Shown here: one piece after another, positions 41,317 through 49,846 of the stretch
How the letters are laid out: each line of letters opens with the position of its first letter
How positions within the stretch are numbered: the stretch's first letter is position 1
Assembly: GCF_900583165.1 (NCBI RefSeq)
Contig: NZ_UTKY01000112.1
Span: forward strand, 1 to 50,030
Direction: 5' to 3'
DNA: 50,030 bases
Source: Pseudomonas viridiflava
Lineage (GTDB): Bacteria > Pseudomonadota > Gammaproteobacteria > Pseudomonadales > Pseudomonadaceae
The notes under the pieces: model-generated
What the model was told of the DNA's origin: nothing
Seen by the model: the letters and a program-made list of their open reading frames with translations, nothing else
Database searches by the model: none
Made by a program: the position numbers and the translations under genes

Positions 41317-42190
41317 TCAACGAAAAGTGCGTGCCGGTGCCGGCACGCACGCCCTCCCCCACAGCCAGCGCCACGGAGCCGGCGGCAAGGGCCGTGTCAC
41401 CACAGGCAAACACGCCGGGCACCGAGGTCTGGCGCATTTCGTTGGTGTGAACGTAAAGGCCGGAGGGTCCATCAACCCGTTCGCAACCCAAGCGCTCGGC
41501 CAATGGGCTGATTTGAGTGCGCGACATCGTGAACACACCATCGAGATTAAACACTCGGCCGTCCTCCAACGCCACATCGGCACGTTCACCCTGAATGCGG
41601 CGAACCTTGCCGCTTTCCACGCTCACCCCACGCCGGTCCAACTGCGCCCGTTGCTCTGCATCCGGCGTGAATACACCATTGGTGAACAAGGTGGTGGTGC
41701 CCCAGTCCGGCAACATTAAGGCGTGATGCATCGCCAAGGGCGAGGTTGCCAATACACCGATACGCCCTTGGTCCAATTCGTAGCCGTGGCAATAAGGGCA
41801 ATGAAATACTCGCGTACCCCAGCGTTCTTCAAGGCCTGCGATGGCAGGCAACTGATCCACCACACCGGTGGCCAGGATCAAACGCCGGGCCTGGAACGTG
41901 CCGTTGCATTCGGTGCGCACACTGAAACCGTCCAACTGCCCATCTGCCTCAAGCACGGTGTCCTGCGCCCAGGAGACACTGGGGTATTCCATCAATTGGC
42001 TGCGCCCCTCGGCAGCAATCACCTGCGGTGCCTGGCCGTCCTGGCCGAGAAAACCATGGGAGGTGGCCGCAAAGCGGTTACGCCGCAGCCCTCCATCAAT
42101 CACCAATACCTTGCGCCGCGCCCGCGCCAATTGCAGGCCCGCAGACAGGCCGGCATAGCTGCCGCCCACAATAATGACGTCATGCATCAT
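41306..42190 (-). CDS. Thioredoxin-reductase-like NAD(P)/FAD oxidoreductase
   Basis: This 294-residue protein has an N-terminal FAD motif (VIIVGGSYAGLSAGLQLARARRKVLVID), the redox-active C131-P-Y-C134-H-G and a C-terminal FAD block (SVPGVFACGDTA). The central nucleotide domain is shortened and its GxGxxG site is not obvious (GVLATSPLAMHHAL). Such proteins act as disulfide reductases or oxidases, e.g. for dithiol compounds. An ATG pair starts the gene (42190 or 42187). It is divergent from the Rrf2 gene and probably controlled by it. Confidence 0.9.
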   Translation of the reverse strand: MMHDVIIVGGSYAGLSAGLQLARARRKVLVIDGGLRRNRFAATSHGFLGQDGQAPQVIAAEGRSQLMEYPSVSWAQDTVLEADGQLDGFSVRTECNGTFQARRLILATGVVDQLPAIAGLEERWGTRVFHCPYCHGYELDQGRIGVLATSPLAMHHALMLPDWGTTTLFTNGVFTPDAEQRAQLDRRGVSVESGKVRRIQGERADVALEDGRVFNLDGVFTMSRTQISPLAERLGCERVDGPSGLYVHTNEMRQTSVPGVFACGDTALAAGSVALAVGEGVRAGTGTHFSLING

Positions 42191-42334
42191 GACAGTGACC
42201 CCGAATCAGGTGCACGCGGGTATCCGCGCGCCTTCACGACACACCATAAGTTACGTAAAAATAGCCCGTCAAGACTCTCGCAACTTTTTAGGTTACGAAC
42301 GATACTTCCGGCGGAATCGACCTGAGGCTTTTTG

Positions 42335-42772
42335 ATGAGAAATGACACTCGCCTGTCGCGCATGCTTCACGTGCTGATCCATATGGGTCGCCATGAAGAA
42401 CGGGCCACCTCCGAGACCATCGCGCAGATGCTCGGCACCAACCCCGTGGTGGTGCGACGCACACTTGGGCTGCTCAAGGAAAAAGGTTACGTGCGCTCGG
42501 AAAAGGGCCATCAGGGCGGCTGGAGCCTGGGCAAGCCCCTGAGTGAGATCACCCTGCTGGAGATTCACAATGCCCTCGGCACGCCATCGATTTTCGCCAT
42601 CGGCCTGTCCACCGACCACCCGGAGTGCCTGGTGGAACAGGCCGTAAATGCCGCGCTCACGGATGCCTTCGAACAGGCCCAGACGCTGCTGCTCAAGCGC
42701 CTTGGCCAGGTCACACTGGCGCAATTGGCCGAGGATTTTGATGAGCGCTTTCGCGTGGCGATGTCGCCTTAA
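42335..42772 (+). CDS. Rrf2 family transcriptional regulator
   Basis: This 145-residue regulator has an N-terminal winged helix (LSRMLHVLIHMGRHEERATSETIAQMLGTNPVVVRRTLGLLKEKGYVRSEKGHQGGWSLGKP, about 8-70). Only one cysteine is present, so it lacks the three-cysteine Fe-S site of IscR/NsrR and probably senses something else (YwnA-like). The ATG follows TGAGG; a TTG three bases earlier is ignored. It is divergent from the thioredoxin-reductase-like gene. Its end overlaps the RNase T2 gene by 4 bases, tail-to-tail. Confidence 0.9.
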   Translation: MRNDTRLSRMLHVLIHMGRHEERATSETIAQMLGTNPVVVRRTLGLLKEKGYVRSEKGHQGGWSLGKPLSEITLLEIHNALGTPSIFAIGLSTDHPECLVEQAVNAALTDAFEQAQTLLLKRLGQVTLAQLAEDFDERFRVAMSP

Positions 42773-43398
42773 CGCTGTGCGGGAATCCTGATATCACCGT
42801 TGCGACACTGGGTTTTCACACTGCGTGGGCAACCGGTGAAAGCCAGGTCTTTGGTCAGGCACACCCGCACCTCCGAGAGCACCTTGCCTTTGCAGATCAC
42901 CGCCAGCCCATGGTTGCCCATGCGCGGGTTGCTTTCACGAAACAGTGCTTCGACGTCACGGGCCTGCAAAGACGGCGGCGTATTGAACGGCTGCAGTTGC
43001 TGCGGAATATTCACCACGCCCAGCGCTGTATCGGTTTTCTCCAGGTAGGCCAAGGGTTCAAGCCCACTGCAGGTGCCATGCTTGGCCCACTCGTGCTTGA
43101 GCAGCGCACGCGTCGGAAACAAGGTAGCGCCTTTTTCGATCGCTTCCTGACTCAGCGGTGTCTGGGGCACACACGACGCCGGCCACCCGCCCCGTGCGTA
43201 CTGCGGCCATAAACCGTGCAGCACAAAGCCGTAGCCCTTACCCGTGCACTGCTCATTGTTGGGGTGGGTCAGGCAAAACGTCGGCGACCACGACAGCGAC
43301 AACACATAAAAATCAAATGCTCCAGGCGTGCCTTGGCTACGCGGGGCTGCTATCGCGCTTGTGGCCAGCGCCAGCCACATCAGCATCCAGTATTTCAT
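42769..43398 (-). CDS. Ribonuclease T2 family (RNase I-like) secreted nuclease
   Basis: This 209-residue protein has a signal peptide (about 1-18, ending AIAA) and the two T2 active-site boxes: CAS I FVLHGLWPQ (His61) and CAS II KHEWAKHGTC (Glu103, His107). Several cysteines could form disulfides in the periplasm. It degrades RNA non-specifically for nutrient recycling. It is likely the E. coli rna/RNase I equivalent, though shorter than E. coli RNase I (268 residues). Confidence 0.93.
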   Translation of the reverse strand: MKYWMLMWLALATSAIAAPRSQGTPGAFDFYVLSLSWSPTFCLTHPNNEQCTGKGYGFVLHGLWPQYARGGWPASCVPQTPLSQEAIEKGATLFPTRALLKHEWAKHGTCSGLEPLAYLEKTDTALGVVNIPQQLQPFNTPPSLQARDVEALFRESNPRMGNHGLAVICKGKVLSEVRVCLTKDLAFTGCPRSVKTQCRNGDIRIPAQR

Positions 43399-43425
43399 CC
43401 GTCTATTCCTTGAAAAAAGAAAACC

Positions 43426-44415
43426 TTATCGCGCCTGGCCAGAGTGATGGGGGTTACGTTGTAGCACCTTGTCCAGAATGCGATCGGTCTTCAACGCCTC
43501 GATGGCGAGGGACGGATGCTCGGTTTCGCCACGGATATGTGCATTCATCGCCAACACATGGTGCCACTGGATATGGGCGTGGCACGGCACCTCCAATACT
43601 TGGGTGGACTCGCCTTCGAGGCGTATAGGCTGGTCTTCGAACACCGAGAACTGGATGCGACCGTGGCTGCCGATCAGCTCCACCGTGTCTTCGCGACGGT
43701 CAGCGACAAAGTTCCAACAGCCCATGCCCAGTGCGCCCGAGGTGAAGGTCCAGCAGGCCGTTACTGCGTCTTCTGCGGCATAGCGCCCGGCCTGGCGGGC
43801 GGTAAACCCTGCCACCTCGACAATATCCCCGACCAGGTACTGGAACAGGTCAAAGCCATGGCTGGCCAGGTCGGCAAAATAGCCGCCGCCGGCTATCGCC
43901 GGGTCGGTGCGCCAGTTGGCAGCGTTGGCATCGTCGGCAACGGGGGGTTTACACAGGGTCCAGGTCAGTTGGCGCAGCTCGCCGATGCGCCCCTCCCGCA
44001 GCCATTCACGCACTTGTTGAAAGCGCGGCAGCGAGCGCCGGTAGTAGGAAACAAACAGGTGCAAGCCGGCACGTTCGAAGGTGCGCTGCATCAACGCACT
44101 TTGCTCGGCATTCAAGGACATGGGTTTCTCGACGCAGCAATGCTTGCCAGCGGCAGCCACCATCAGGCTGTAGTGCAAATGGCTATCGGGCGGTGTGGCA
44201 ATGTACACCGCATCCACCTCGGGGTCGTCGATCAGCGCTTGAGCGTCTGTGTAGAAACGGGCAATGCCATGGCGCGCCGCATAATCGCGCACGGCTTCTT
44301 CACGGCGCCCCATCACAGCCACCAGGGCCGAACCTGGCGCTTTGTAGAATGCGGGTCCACTCTTTAATTCAGTGACACTGCCACAGCCGATCATGCCCCA
44401 ACGTACGGTCGTCAT
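43426..44415 (-). CDS. Gfo/Idh/MocA family oxidoreductase
   Basis: This 329-residue protein has an N-terminal Rossmann fold (VRWGMIGCGSVTELKSG), PEVDAVYIATPPDSH and EKPMSLN with the conserved EKP (about 96-98), then a C-terminal alpha/beta domain with GGGYFADLASHGFDLFQYLVG. Members oxidise or reduce sugars, inositols or related compounds with NAD(P). The neighbours give no metabolic context. Confidence 0.91.
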   Translation of the reverse strand: MTTVRWGMIGCGSVTELKSGPAFYKAPGSALVAVMGRREEAVRDYAARHGIARFYTDAQALIDDPEVDAVYIATPPDSHLHYSLMVAAAGKHCCVEKPMSLNAEQSALMQRTFERAGLHLFVSYYRRSLPRFQQVREWLREGRIGELRQLTWTLCKPPVADDANAANWRTDPAIAGGGYFADLASHGFDLFQYLVGDIVEVAGFTARQAGRYAAEDAVTACWTFTSGALGMGCWNFVADRREDTVELIGSHGRIQFSVFEDQPIRLEGESTQVLEVPCHAHIQWHHVLAMNAHIRGETEHPSLAIEALKTDRILDKVLQRNPHHSGQAR

Positions 44416-44542
44416 CGATTCCCCTCGTGCGTTTTCATCAATCGGGCAGTATCCACATCCTCACGCCCTCACGCCATAACCACCTAGCATGACAATTGCA
44501 TTACACTTTTATGACACTCATCCAACTGCAGGGGCACAGACG

Positions 44543-44905
44543 ATGAAAATTCGGGCCACGGTCATTTGCGAACACGAGGGGCATATTCTCTTCGTGCGCA
44601 AGGCCAGATCAAAATGGGCTTTGCCGGGAGGTAAGGTCGAACGCCACGAGCGCCCCGTGGGCGCCGCCGAACGGGAGCTGGAAGAAGAAACCGGATTGAA
44701 TGTGGATGGCTTGCTCTATTTGCAAGAGTTGAAAGCCCGCGACACGCTACACCACGTGTTCGAAGCCTCGGTGGTAAACATCGCGGATGCACGGCCCTGC
44801 AACGAGATCGTTGATTGCCAGTGGTATGCCTACGGTGCCTTGGAAAAACTGGACACCACCGACGCCACACGCCATATCGTCAAATCCTTCCTGCGGCGCC
44901 TATAG
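44543..44905 (+). CDS. Nudix hydrolase
   Basis: This 120-residue enzyme carries a complete Nudix box, GX5EX7REUXEEXGU, as GKVERHE-RPVGAAE-RELEEETGL (about 33-55), with the Glu residues that bind Mg. It hydrolyses nucleoside diphosphates linked to another group; the substrate is unknown. The ATG at 44543 follows AGGGG 9 bases upstream and sits in front of MKIRATVICEHEGHILFVRK; the frame extends 54 bases further but lacks support. It diverges from the Gfo/Idh gene. Confidence 0.92.
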   Translation: MKIRATVICEHEGHILFVRKARSKWALPGGKVERHERPVGAAERELEEETGLNVDGLLYLQELKARDTLHHVFEASVVNIADARPCNEIVDCQWYAYGALEKLDTTDATRHIVKSFLRRL

Positions 44906-44938
44906 TCAGCCGGCCTGACCTGCTCACGACCGTTACGG

Positions 44939-45187
44939 CTACCCTACCGCCGCAAACCCACGGCGTCCGGCCTTGATCTCAGTGCGCAACTCGCCAATCA
45001 GGTTTGAGATGGAACGGATGCTGTCCAATCCGTCCGGCGAGACACACGTCAGCAGCAAGTCGACACGGCCAGACTCCGGCTCAAAGATGCTGATGCGCAG
45101 CGAACCATCGCTGTTCTGCGTGCAATCGCATGCCAACGGCAGAAAACCCGAGGCCATGATACGACTGAATTCGACGATTGAAATCAT
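44939..45187 (-). CDS. DUF1652 family small protein
   Basis: This 82-residue soluble protein starts MISIVEFSRIMASGFLPLAC and continues with SLRISIFEPESGRVDLLLTCVSP and SNLIGELRTEI, which match the DUF1652 pattern common in Pseudomonas. Function is unknown. The ATG follows GGAAGGGG on the minus strand; codons upstream (GRARGRGRS) are unlikely. It converges with the Nudix gene and diverges from the diguanylate cyclase gene. Confidence 0.87.
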   Translation of the reverse strand: MISIVEFSRIMASGFLPLACDCTQNSDGSLRISIFEPESGRVDLLLTCVSPDGLDSIRSISNLIGELRTEIKAGRRGFAAVG

Positions 45188-45432
45188 GCTGCGCCCCCTT
45201 CCCCGGGCCCTTCCCACCTTAGTGATGCGAGCAGCGTAGACGAGGTTTTACAAGGCCTCCAGCCCTTCATACAAAAGTGTTATACATGCCTCGTTTTGGC
45301 CCCAAATCGCCGAAACACTGGCGCCAGAAAAGCTGTTGGGCAACCTCTCGTCTGCTTGCCAGGCCAGCACTTGACTCAAGGCGAAGATCACCAGAGGCTC
45401 TTGGCTTTTGCCCCCACACCCGAGCATCGCCC

Positions 45433-46377
45433 ATGAGCATCGAACCCCCGAGCCAGCCCGACAGCGACGTGTATAAAACCCTGCTGGAATCGACCAAGGC
45501 CATCCCCTGGCGTATCGATTGGCAGACCATGACCTTCAGCTATATCGGCCCGCAAATCGAGACGCTACTAGGCTGGACGCCCCAAAGCTGGGTCAGCGTG
45601 GACGACTGGGTCGAGCGCATGCACCCGGATGACCGTGAATACGTGGTGAATTTCTGCGTGTCCCAATCCCGTGCTGGGGTGGACCACGAAGCCGACTACC
45701 GGGCGCTCACGGTCAATGGTGACTACGTATGGATACGCGATGTGGTGCACGTGGTGCGTAAGGACGGCGAGGTCGAGGCGTTGATCGGCTTCATGTTCGA
45801 CATCAGCGAGCGCAAGAAAACCGAAGAGCACCTGGTGCGCCTGCAAAAACAACTCGAAGAATACTCCTACCAGGACGGCCTTACCGGCATCGCCAACCGT
45901 CGTATGTTCGACACCGTGCTCGAACGCGAGTGGGCCAGTGCCCAGCGCAGCCAATTGCCGCTGTCGTTGATCATTCTGGATATCGACTTTTTCAAGCAGT
46001 ACAACGATCACTACGGCCATATCAAGGGCGACGAATGCTTGCGCCAGGTAGCGCATACGCTGTCCAAGGCAGCCAACCGGCCACGGGATTTCATTGCACG
46101 TATCGGCGGCGAAGAGTTTGTGTGGTTGTTGCCCGAAACCGACGCCGCCTCCGCCAGGCAAGTGGCGCAACGCTGCCTGCATTTGGTGCGCCAACAGCAG
46201 ATCGAGCATGGGTTTTCGACGGTGTCGAACCTGCTGACCCTAAGCCTGGGCGTGGGCACCCGAATCGTCACGCCAGATTGCCCGATGCTGGGCTTTGTCG
46301 AAGAAGTCGACAAGTTGCTGTACCGGGCCAAACACAATGGGCGCATGCGCGCGGAGTTTGCCGAAGAGCAACGTTGA
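45433..46377 (+). CDS. Diguanylate cyclase with PAS sensor domain
   Basis: This 314-residue cytosolic protein has a PAS/PAC domain (about 15-135: IPWRIDWQTMTFSYIGPQIETLLGWTP, MHPDDREY and the PAC end LIGFMFDISERKKTEEHL) and a GGDEF domain (about 150-308: DGLTGIANRRMFD, LDIDFFKQYND, RIGGEEF with GGEEF at about 225-229). The R-P-R-D inhibitory site lies five residues before GGEEF, so product feedback is expected. No membrane helix is present. It makes c-di-GMP from two GTP in response to an unknown signal. The ribosome binding site is weak. Confidence 0.93.
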   Translation: MSIEPPSQPDSDVYKTLLESTKAIPWRIDWQTMTFSYIGPQIETLLGWTPQSWVSVDDWVERMHPDDREYVVNFCVSQSRAGVDHEADYRALTVNGDYVWIRDVVHVVRKDGEVEALIGFMFDISERKKTEEHLVRLQKQLEEYSYQDGLTGIANRRMFDTVLEREWASAQRSQLPLSLIILDIDFFKQYNDHYGHIKGDECLRQVAHTLSKAANRPRDFIARIGGEEFVWLLPETDAASARQVAQRCLHLVRQQQIEHGFSTVSNLLTLSLGVGTRIVTPDCPMLGFVEEVDKLLYRAKHNGRMRAEFAEEQR

Positions 46378-46399
46378 TCATCAGGTCAAATCGCAGGCA

Positions 46400-46436
46400 A
46401 AAAAAATCCCAAGTAGCTGATGGAAACTTGGGATTT
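46400..46436 (-). terminator. Strong minus-strand intrinsic terminator
   Basis: AAATCCCAAGT (46404-46414) pairs with ACTTGGGATTT (46426-46436), an 11-bp stem. Eight A on its left make a T run only on the minus strand (GGGATTTTTTTTGCC). On the plus strand the hairpin ends in TTTAAAA, a poor terminator for the diguanylate cyclase gene, which ends 27 bases away. No minus-strand gene ends here, so an unannotated transcript is suggested. Confidence 0.75.
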
Positions 46437-46572
46437 AAAAATGCATAAACCGTGGGAGGTGAACGCCCGCGCATCATAACGACAGTGAAAACGTGTAACA
46501 AGACAATTTGATTCCTTTCGTCGGATTGAAACACCCGTAAGTCATTCAATAACCACATGTTTTTTAAGGTAG
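46400..46572 (-). ncRNA. Candidate small RNA ending at the 46.4-kb terminator
   Basis: A minus-strand transcript beginning near 46572, just after TATATA (about 46578-46583), and ending at the strong terminator would be about 170 nucleotides. It contains CACCTCCC (from about 46453 to 46460 in reverse), complementary to Shine-Dalgarno sequences, a common small-RNA seed. No open frame with a ribosome binding site is convincing in it, and it does not show the PrrF, RsmX/Y/Z or CrcZ pattern. The -35 is not clear, so the start is a guess. Confidence 0.4.
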
Positions 46573-46602
46573 TACGGTATATAGCTGCCACCTTTTGGTG
46601 CA

Positions 46603-46626
46603 ATTAATGGTGTTATTCCCATTAAT
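46603..46626. promoter_or_regulatory. Dyad ATTAATGG-N8-CCATTAAT
   Basis: A perfect 8-bp inverted repeat with 8-base spacer lies in the gene-free stretch, 20 to 50 bases upstream of the TATATA that may start a minus-strand RNA. Its size and symmetry suggest a dimeric regulator site. Confidence 0.45.
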
Positions 46627-46699
46627 AAAACATGGTTATTGATTTACGCTCGATTGCACTTACCACGAGGCAAAAAGGCTTATTCGCGGCGCGCTGTGT

Positions 46700-47029
46700 T
46701 TATTTACGCGCGACTTTGTAGCGCACGCAATCCTGATAGAAACCCTGGCGGATCGACTCGGGCTTGAGGCGTGAACGACTGTCGTAGGTCTGCTCGGTAA
46801 TGCCCATGGCCATCATGCGCATCCACGACTTGTTGAACTTCATGCTCTGGATCTTCTGCCGCGCCGCGTACAGCGACACCCCTGACAGCTTGAGCTCCTG
46901 AGCCCTGGCGGCGGTGCCGGCGCCCCAACTGCACATGTACTTGTCACCCTCGCGCAGCTCCCGTGCCTGCACGACAGCCGCGCCGCCGGCCAGGGAGCAG
47001 GCGATCAGCATGATTCCAACATTGCGCAT
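46700..47029 (-). CDS. Small secreted protein of unknown function
   Basis: This 109-residue protein has a signal peptide (about 1-22: MRNVGIMLIACSLAGGAAVVQA) and a mature part of about 87 residues with two cysteines (CSWGAG... and YQDCVRYK), likely a disulfide in the periplasm. The start at 47029 places GAGG 6 bases upstream; in-frame ATG 47035 and GTG 47041 are alternatives. It lies downstream of the TonB receptor on the same strand, 80 bases away. No family is recognised. Confidence 0.75.
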   Translation of the reverse strand: MRNVGIMLIACSLAGGAAVVQARELREGDKYMCSWGAGTAARAQELKLSGVSLYAARQKIQSMKFNKSWMRMMAMGITEQTYDSRSRLKPESIRQGFYQDCVRYKVARK

Positions 47030-47109
47030 TTGCATCCTCACCTAACCACCTGAAAATAAAAGCGATTCTGGCGAAGATTTTGTTACAAAGGGGCCATTAA
47101 ATTGCCTTA

Positions 47110-49602
47110 TTACCACTGATAAGTGGCACTTGCCTGCACGGTGCGTTGTGAGCCGTACCAGCACCAGGAGTAGGAATAGCAGGACGCGACGTACTCTTTA
47201 TTCGCCAGATTGGTGGCATTCAGGGCCAGGCGCAGATTGTCCTTGAGGCTGGTGATGTTCGGGATGTCGTAATGCACCGCCGCGTCAAACAAGGTGTAGC
47301 CCGGCACTTTGAGGGTGTTGGCAGTATCGCCCCAGGACGAACCTACATAACGCGCGCCCGCCCCGGCACCGAACCCCTTGAGGTTGCCGTCGTGGAAGGT
47401 GTAGTCCGCCCAGGCTGACGCTGTATGGCGTGGTACCGCGTAGGTGGTGGTGCCTTTGGCCGAAATCGCCGGGCCTACACCGATATCGCCGATAGGTGAG
47501 TAGCGCACAGTGTTGTTGGACTGGCTGATGCGGTTGTCCAGGTAGGCGTAAGCTGCCGTGATATCGAGGTTGTCATTAAGACTGGCCTTGCCTTCGAGTT
47601 CGAAACCACGCGATTGCACTTCGCCATCCTGACTCTGGCAGCGACCACTGCCGCAGATGTGCTGAGGGTTGGGGTCGGTGGTCAGTACATTGGTCTGGCG
47701 CAGGTCGAAGATGGCCGCACTGATAAAACTATTGCTGCCTGGTGGCTGGTACTTGATGCCAATTTCGTATTGCTTGCCTTCGGTCGGCTGGAACACCGCG
47801 CCTTCATACCCCGTACCCGATTGCGGCTGGAACGACTCGGAATAACTGGCATAAGGGGCCAGGCCATTGTCGAACAGGTAGACCAAACCAATACGTCCAG
47901 TAAAAGCCTTGTCATCCTGCGACGATTTGGACTTGGCGCCCGCCCGCACCGTGCTGCTGTCGGTGCTTGCCCAGTCATAGCGGCCGCCCAGCAACAGCAC
48001 CCACTTGTCCCACTTCATCTGCTCCTGCAAGTACACGCCCGTCTGTTCGCTACGCGACGTGACGTCGGAGGTGTAAGCCGGTACCGGCACTGCCGCGCCG
48101 TACACCGGGTCAAAAATATCGAGGGTCGGCCCAGCCTTGTACACGCCAGAGCCCGACAAGGTATCGGTGCTGGTGTATTGGTAGTCCAACCCCATCAACA
48201 AGGTGTGTTGCAACGGGCCTGTATCGAATTTGGCCTGAAGCTGGTTGTCGAGCGCATAGGCATCCATGTCGACATCGCTGGCGATGGTCGAACGTTGGAT
48301 GGTGCGATAATCCGACATCAACACATTGCTGTAGAGGCTGCGGTACTGCCCTTCGCTGCGCAAGTAGCGCGCATTCTGTCGCACGGTCCACACATCGTCG
48401 AAGTGATGCTCGAACGCGTAGCCGATGGAGTAATACTCGCGGTCGCTTTTCTCGAAGTCCTTCTCACCGTCATAGAAGTCCACATCAATGTCGCGCCCCA
48501 CCGGGCTGTGCAACACAGAGCCCCAGGCCGGCACAGAGCCGTAGGACGCGCCCTTCGGATCCTTCTGGAAATGCCCAAGCAGAGTCAGCGAAGTGCTGTC
48601 GTCCGGACGCCAGGTAAAGGCCGTGGACAGTGACTGACGACGGGTTTCGGTATGGTCCACCTGCCCGTTTGCGTCGTCGAAAAGGCCGGCAACGCGGTAG
48701 GAATACACACCCTGATCATCAATCGGCCCGCTCAGGTCAAACGTGGTGCGCTTCTTGTCGAAAGTGCCGTATTCAACGCCGATCTCATGAAACGGCGTAT
48801 CCAACGGGCGCTTGCTGACCATATTGATCACGCCGCTGGGCGTGCCTTGCCCGTACAGCACCGAGGCCGGGCCGCGCAGCACTTCGACGCGTTCCAGGTC
48901 GAAGGCATCCTTTTGCGGCAAGGCGTCACGGCTTGATGGCATGCGCAGGCCATCCAGGTAAGTCGCCGGCGAGAAACCGCGGATGGTCAACTGGTCGAGA
49001 CGCGAGGCGGTGGCACCACGGGTTTCAGGGATCACGGCGGCGCTGTAACGCAGGATCTGGTTGAGGCTCTGGGCGTTTTGCGCACGCATCTGGTCTTTGG
49101 TCACCACAGAGATTGACTGCGGCGTTTCGATAATCGGCGTATCGGTCTTGGTACCCGACAGACTGCGAGTAGCCACATAACCCGACACCGGCCCGGTCGG
49201 GCTTTCGGATGGGTAAGCGCCACTGATGGTGGTTGCCTGCAATTCCATTGCACCGCCGTTATCCGGCATGGCCTCCAGGCGATAGCGGTCGGCAGAAATC
49301 TTCAACGCTTGCAGGCCGCTGCCGGCCAGCAGTTGGTTCAGCGCCACGTCGGTGTCGTATTGCCCACTCAGGCCATTGCTGCGCTTGCCACGGGTCAGGC
49401 TCGCATCAAACGCCAGTACCAGCCCCGCTTGCTCGGCCAGGCTATTGAGGGCCTGGCTCAAGTCACCGGCAGGAATCGAGAAGGCACGCACAGTGGTGCT
49501 TTCTTCAGCGAAGGAGTACTGGACGGTCAGCAACGGCACAGCGGCGAAAGCTATCACCACCGACAAGGCCAGTGGTTGCAAGGGACGAGAGAGGCGCGAC
49601 AT
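47110..49602 (-). CDS. TonB-dependent siderophore receptor with STN signalling domain
   Basis: This 830-residue outer-membrane receptor has a signal peptide (about 1-32), an STN domain (about 38-108: FSIPAGDLSQALNSLAEQAGLVLAFDASLTRGKRSNGLSGQYDTDVALNQLLAGSGL), a plug (about 145-270: TPQSISVVTKDQMRAQNAQSLNQILRY and VEVLRGPASVLYGQGTPSGVINMVSKRP) and a 22-strand barrel ending in aromatic YQW. The C-terminal ANKEYVASCYSYSWCWYGSQRT segment resembles FoxA/FhuA-type hydroxamate receptors, so ferrioxamine or ferrichrome is a plausible ligand. The STN domain normally signals to a FecR-type anti-sigma factor, but none is visible in the window. No Fur box was recognised upstream. Confidence 0.94.
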   Translation of the reverse strand: MSRLSRPLQPLALSVVIAFAAVPLLTVQYSFAEESTTVRAFSIPAGDLSQALNSLAEQAGLVLAFDASLTRGKRSNGLSGQYDTDVALNQLLAGSGLQALKISADRYRLEAMPDNGGAMELQATTISGAYPSESPTGPVSGYVATRSLSGTKTDTPIIETPQSISVVTKDQMRAQNAQSLNQILRYSAAVIPETRGATASRLDQLTIRGFSPATYLDGLRMPSSRDALPQKDAFDLERVEVLRGPASVLYGQGTPSGVINMVSKRPLDTPFHEIGVEYGTFDKKRTTFDLSGPIDDQGVYSYRVAGLFDDANGQVDHTETRRQSLSTAFTWRPDDSTSLTLLGHFQKDPKGASYGSVPAWGSVLHSPVGRDIDVDFYDGEKDFEKSDREYYSIGYAFEHHFDDVWTVRQNARYLRSEGQYRSLYSNVLMSDYRTIQRSTIASDVDMDAYALDNQLQAKFDTGPLQHTLLMGLDYQYTSTDTLSGSGVYKAGPTLDIFDPVYGAAVPVPAYTSDVTSRSEQTGVYLQEQMKWDKWVLLLGGRYDWASTDSSTVRAGAKSKSSQDDKAFTGRIGLVYLFDNGLAPYASYSESFQPQSGTGYEGAVFQPTEGKQYEIGIKYQPPGSNSFISAAIFDLRQTNVLTTDPNPQHICGSGRCQSQDGEVQSRGFELEGKASLNDNLDITAAYAYLDNRISQSNNTVRYSPIGDIGVGPAISAKGTTTYAVPRHTASAWADYTFHDGNLKGFGAGAGARYVGSSWGDTANTLKVPGYTLFDAAVHYDIPNITSLKDNLRLALNATNLANKEYVASCYSYSWCWYGSQRTVQASATYQW

Positions 49603-49846
49603 GGGAAATCCTGCGAATTGGAGGTTCTATTAACCATGACGGCCAGGTCGGTAAATCGGGCAAGGATGAGAGCGGTTTTTATTTGAAGGGTGTGTTAGCA
49701 ATCAGCGGGATCGGGTTTTCTTGTAGCCTTTTGGGCGGATTTTTTGTGGCTTTTCGTTGCCCGTGATCAGCCCTTTCTGATTTTTCCAACCGTTCATCCA
49801 GCCGCATTTTGCTGCGGCATCCTCCGACGCCTTGCCTTTCGCCGAG
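49603..49846. other. Intergenic region upstream of the TonB receptor
   Basis: This 244-base region must hold the receptor promoter (minus) and that of the partial gene (plus). A hairpin GCCGCA-TTTTGC-TGCGGC lies at 49801-49818. I see no clear Fur box, and no confident sigma-70 or ECF promoter. Confidence 0.4.

Noticed and set aside
46268..46603. Minus-strand open frame across the gene-free stretch near 46.4 kb
   Set aside because: It runs through the strong terminator and into the diguanylate cyclase gene antisense, with no ribosome binding site. A non-coding transcript explains the terminator better.
49801..49818. GCCGCA/TGCGGC hairpin as a terminator
   Set aside because: There is no T run after it, and it lies upstream of genes rather than after one. 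It is kept only as a note in the intergenic entry.
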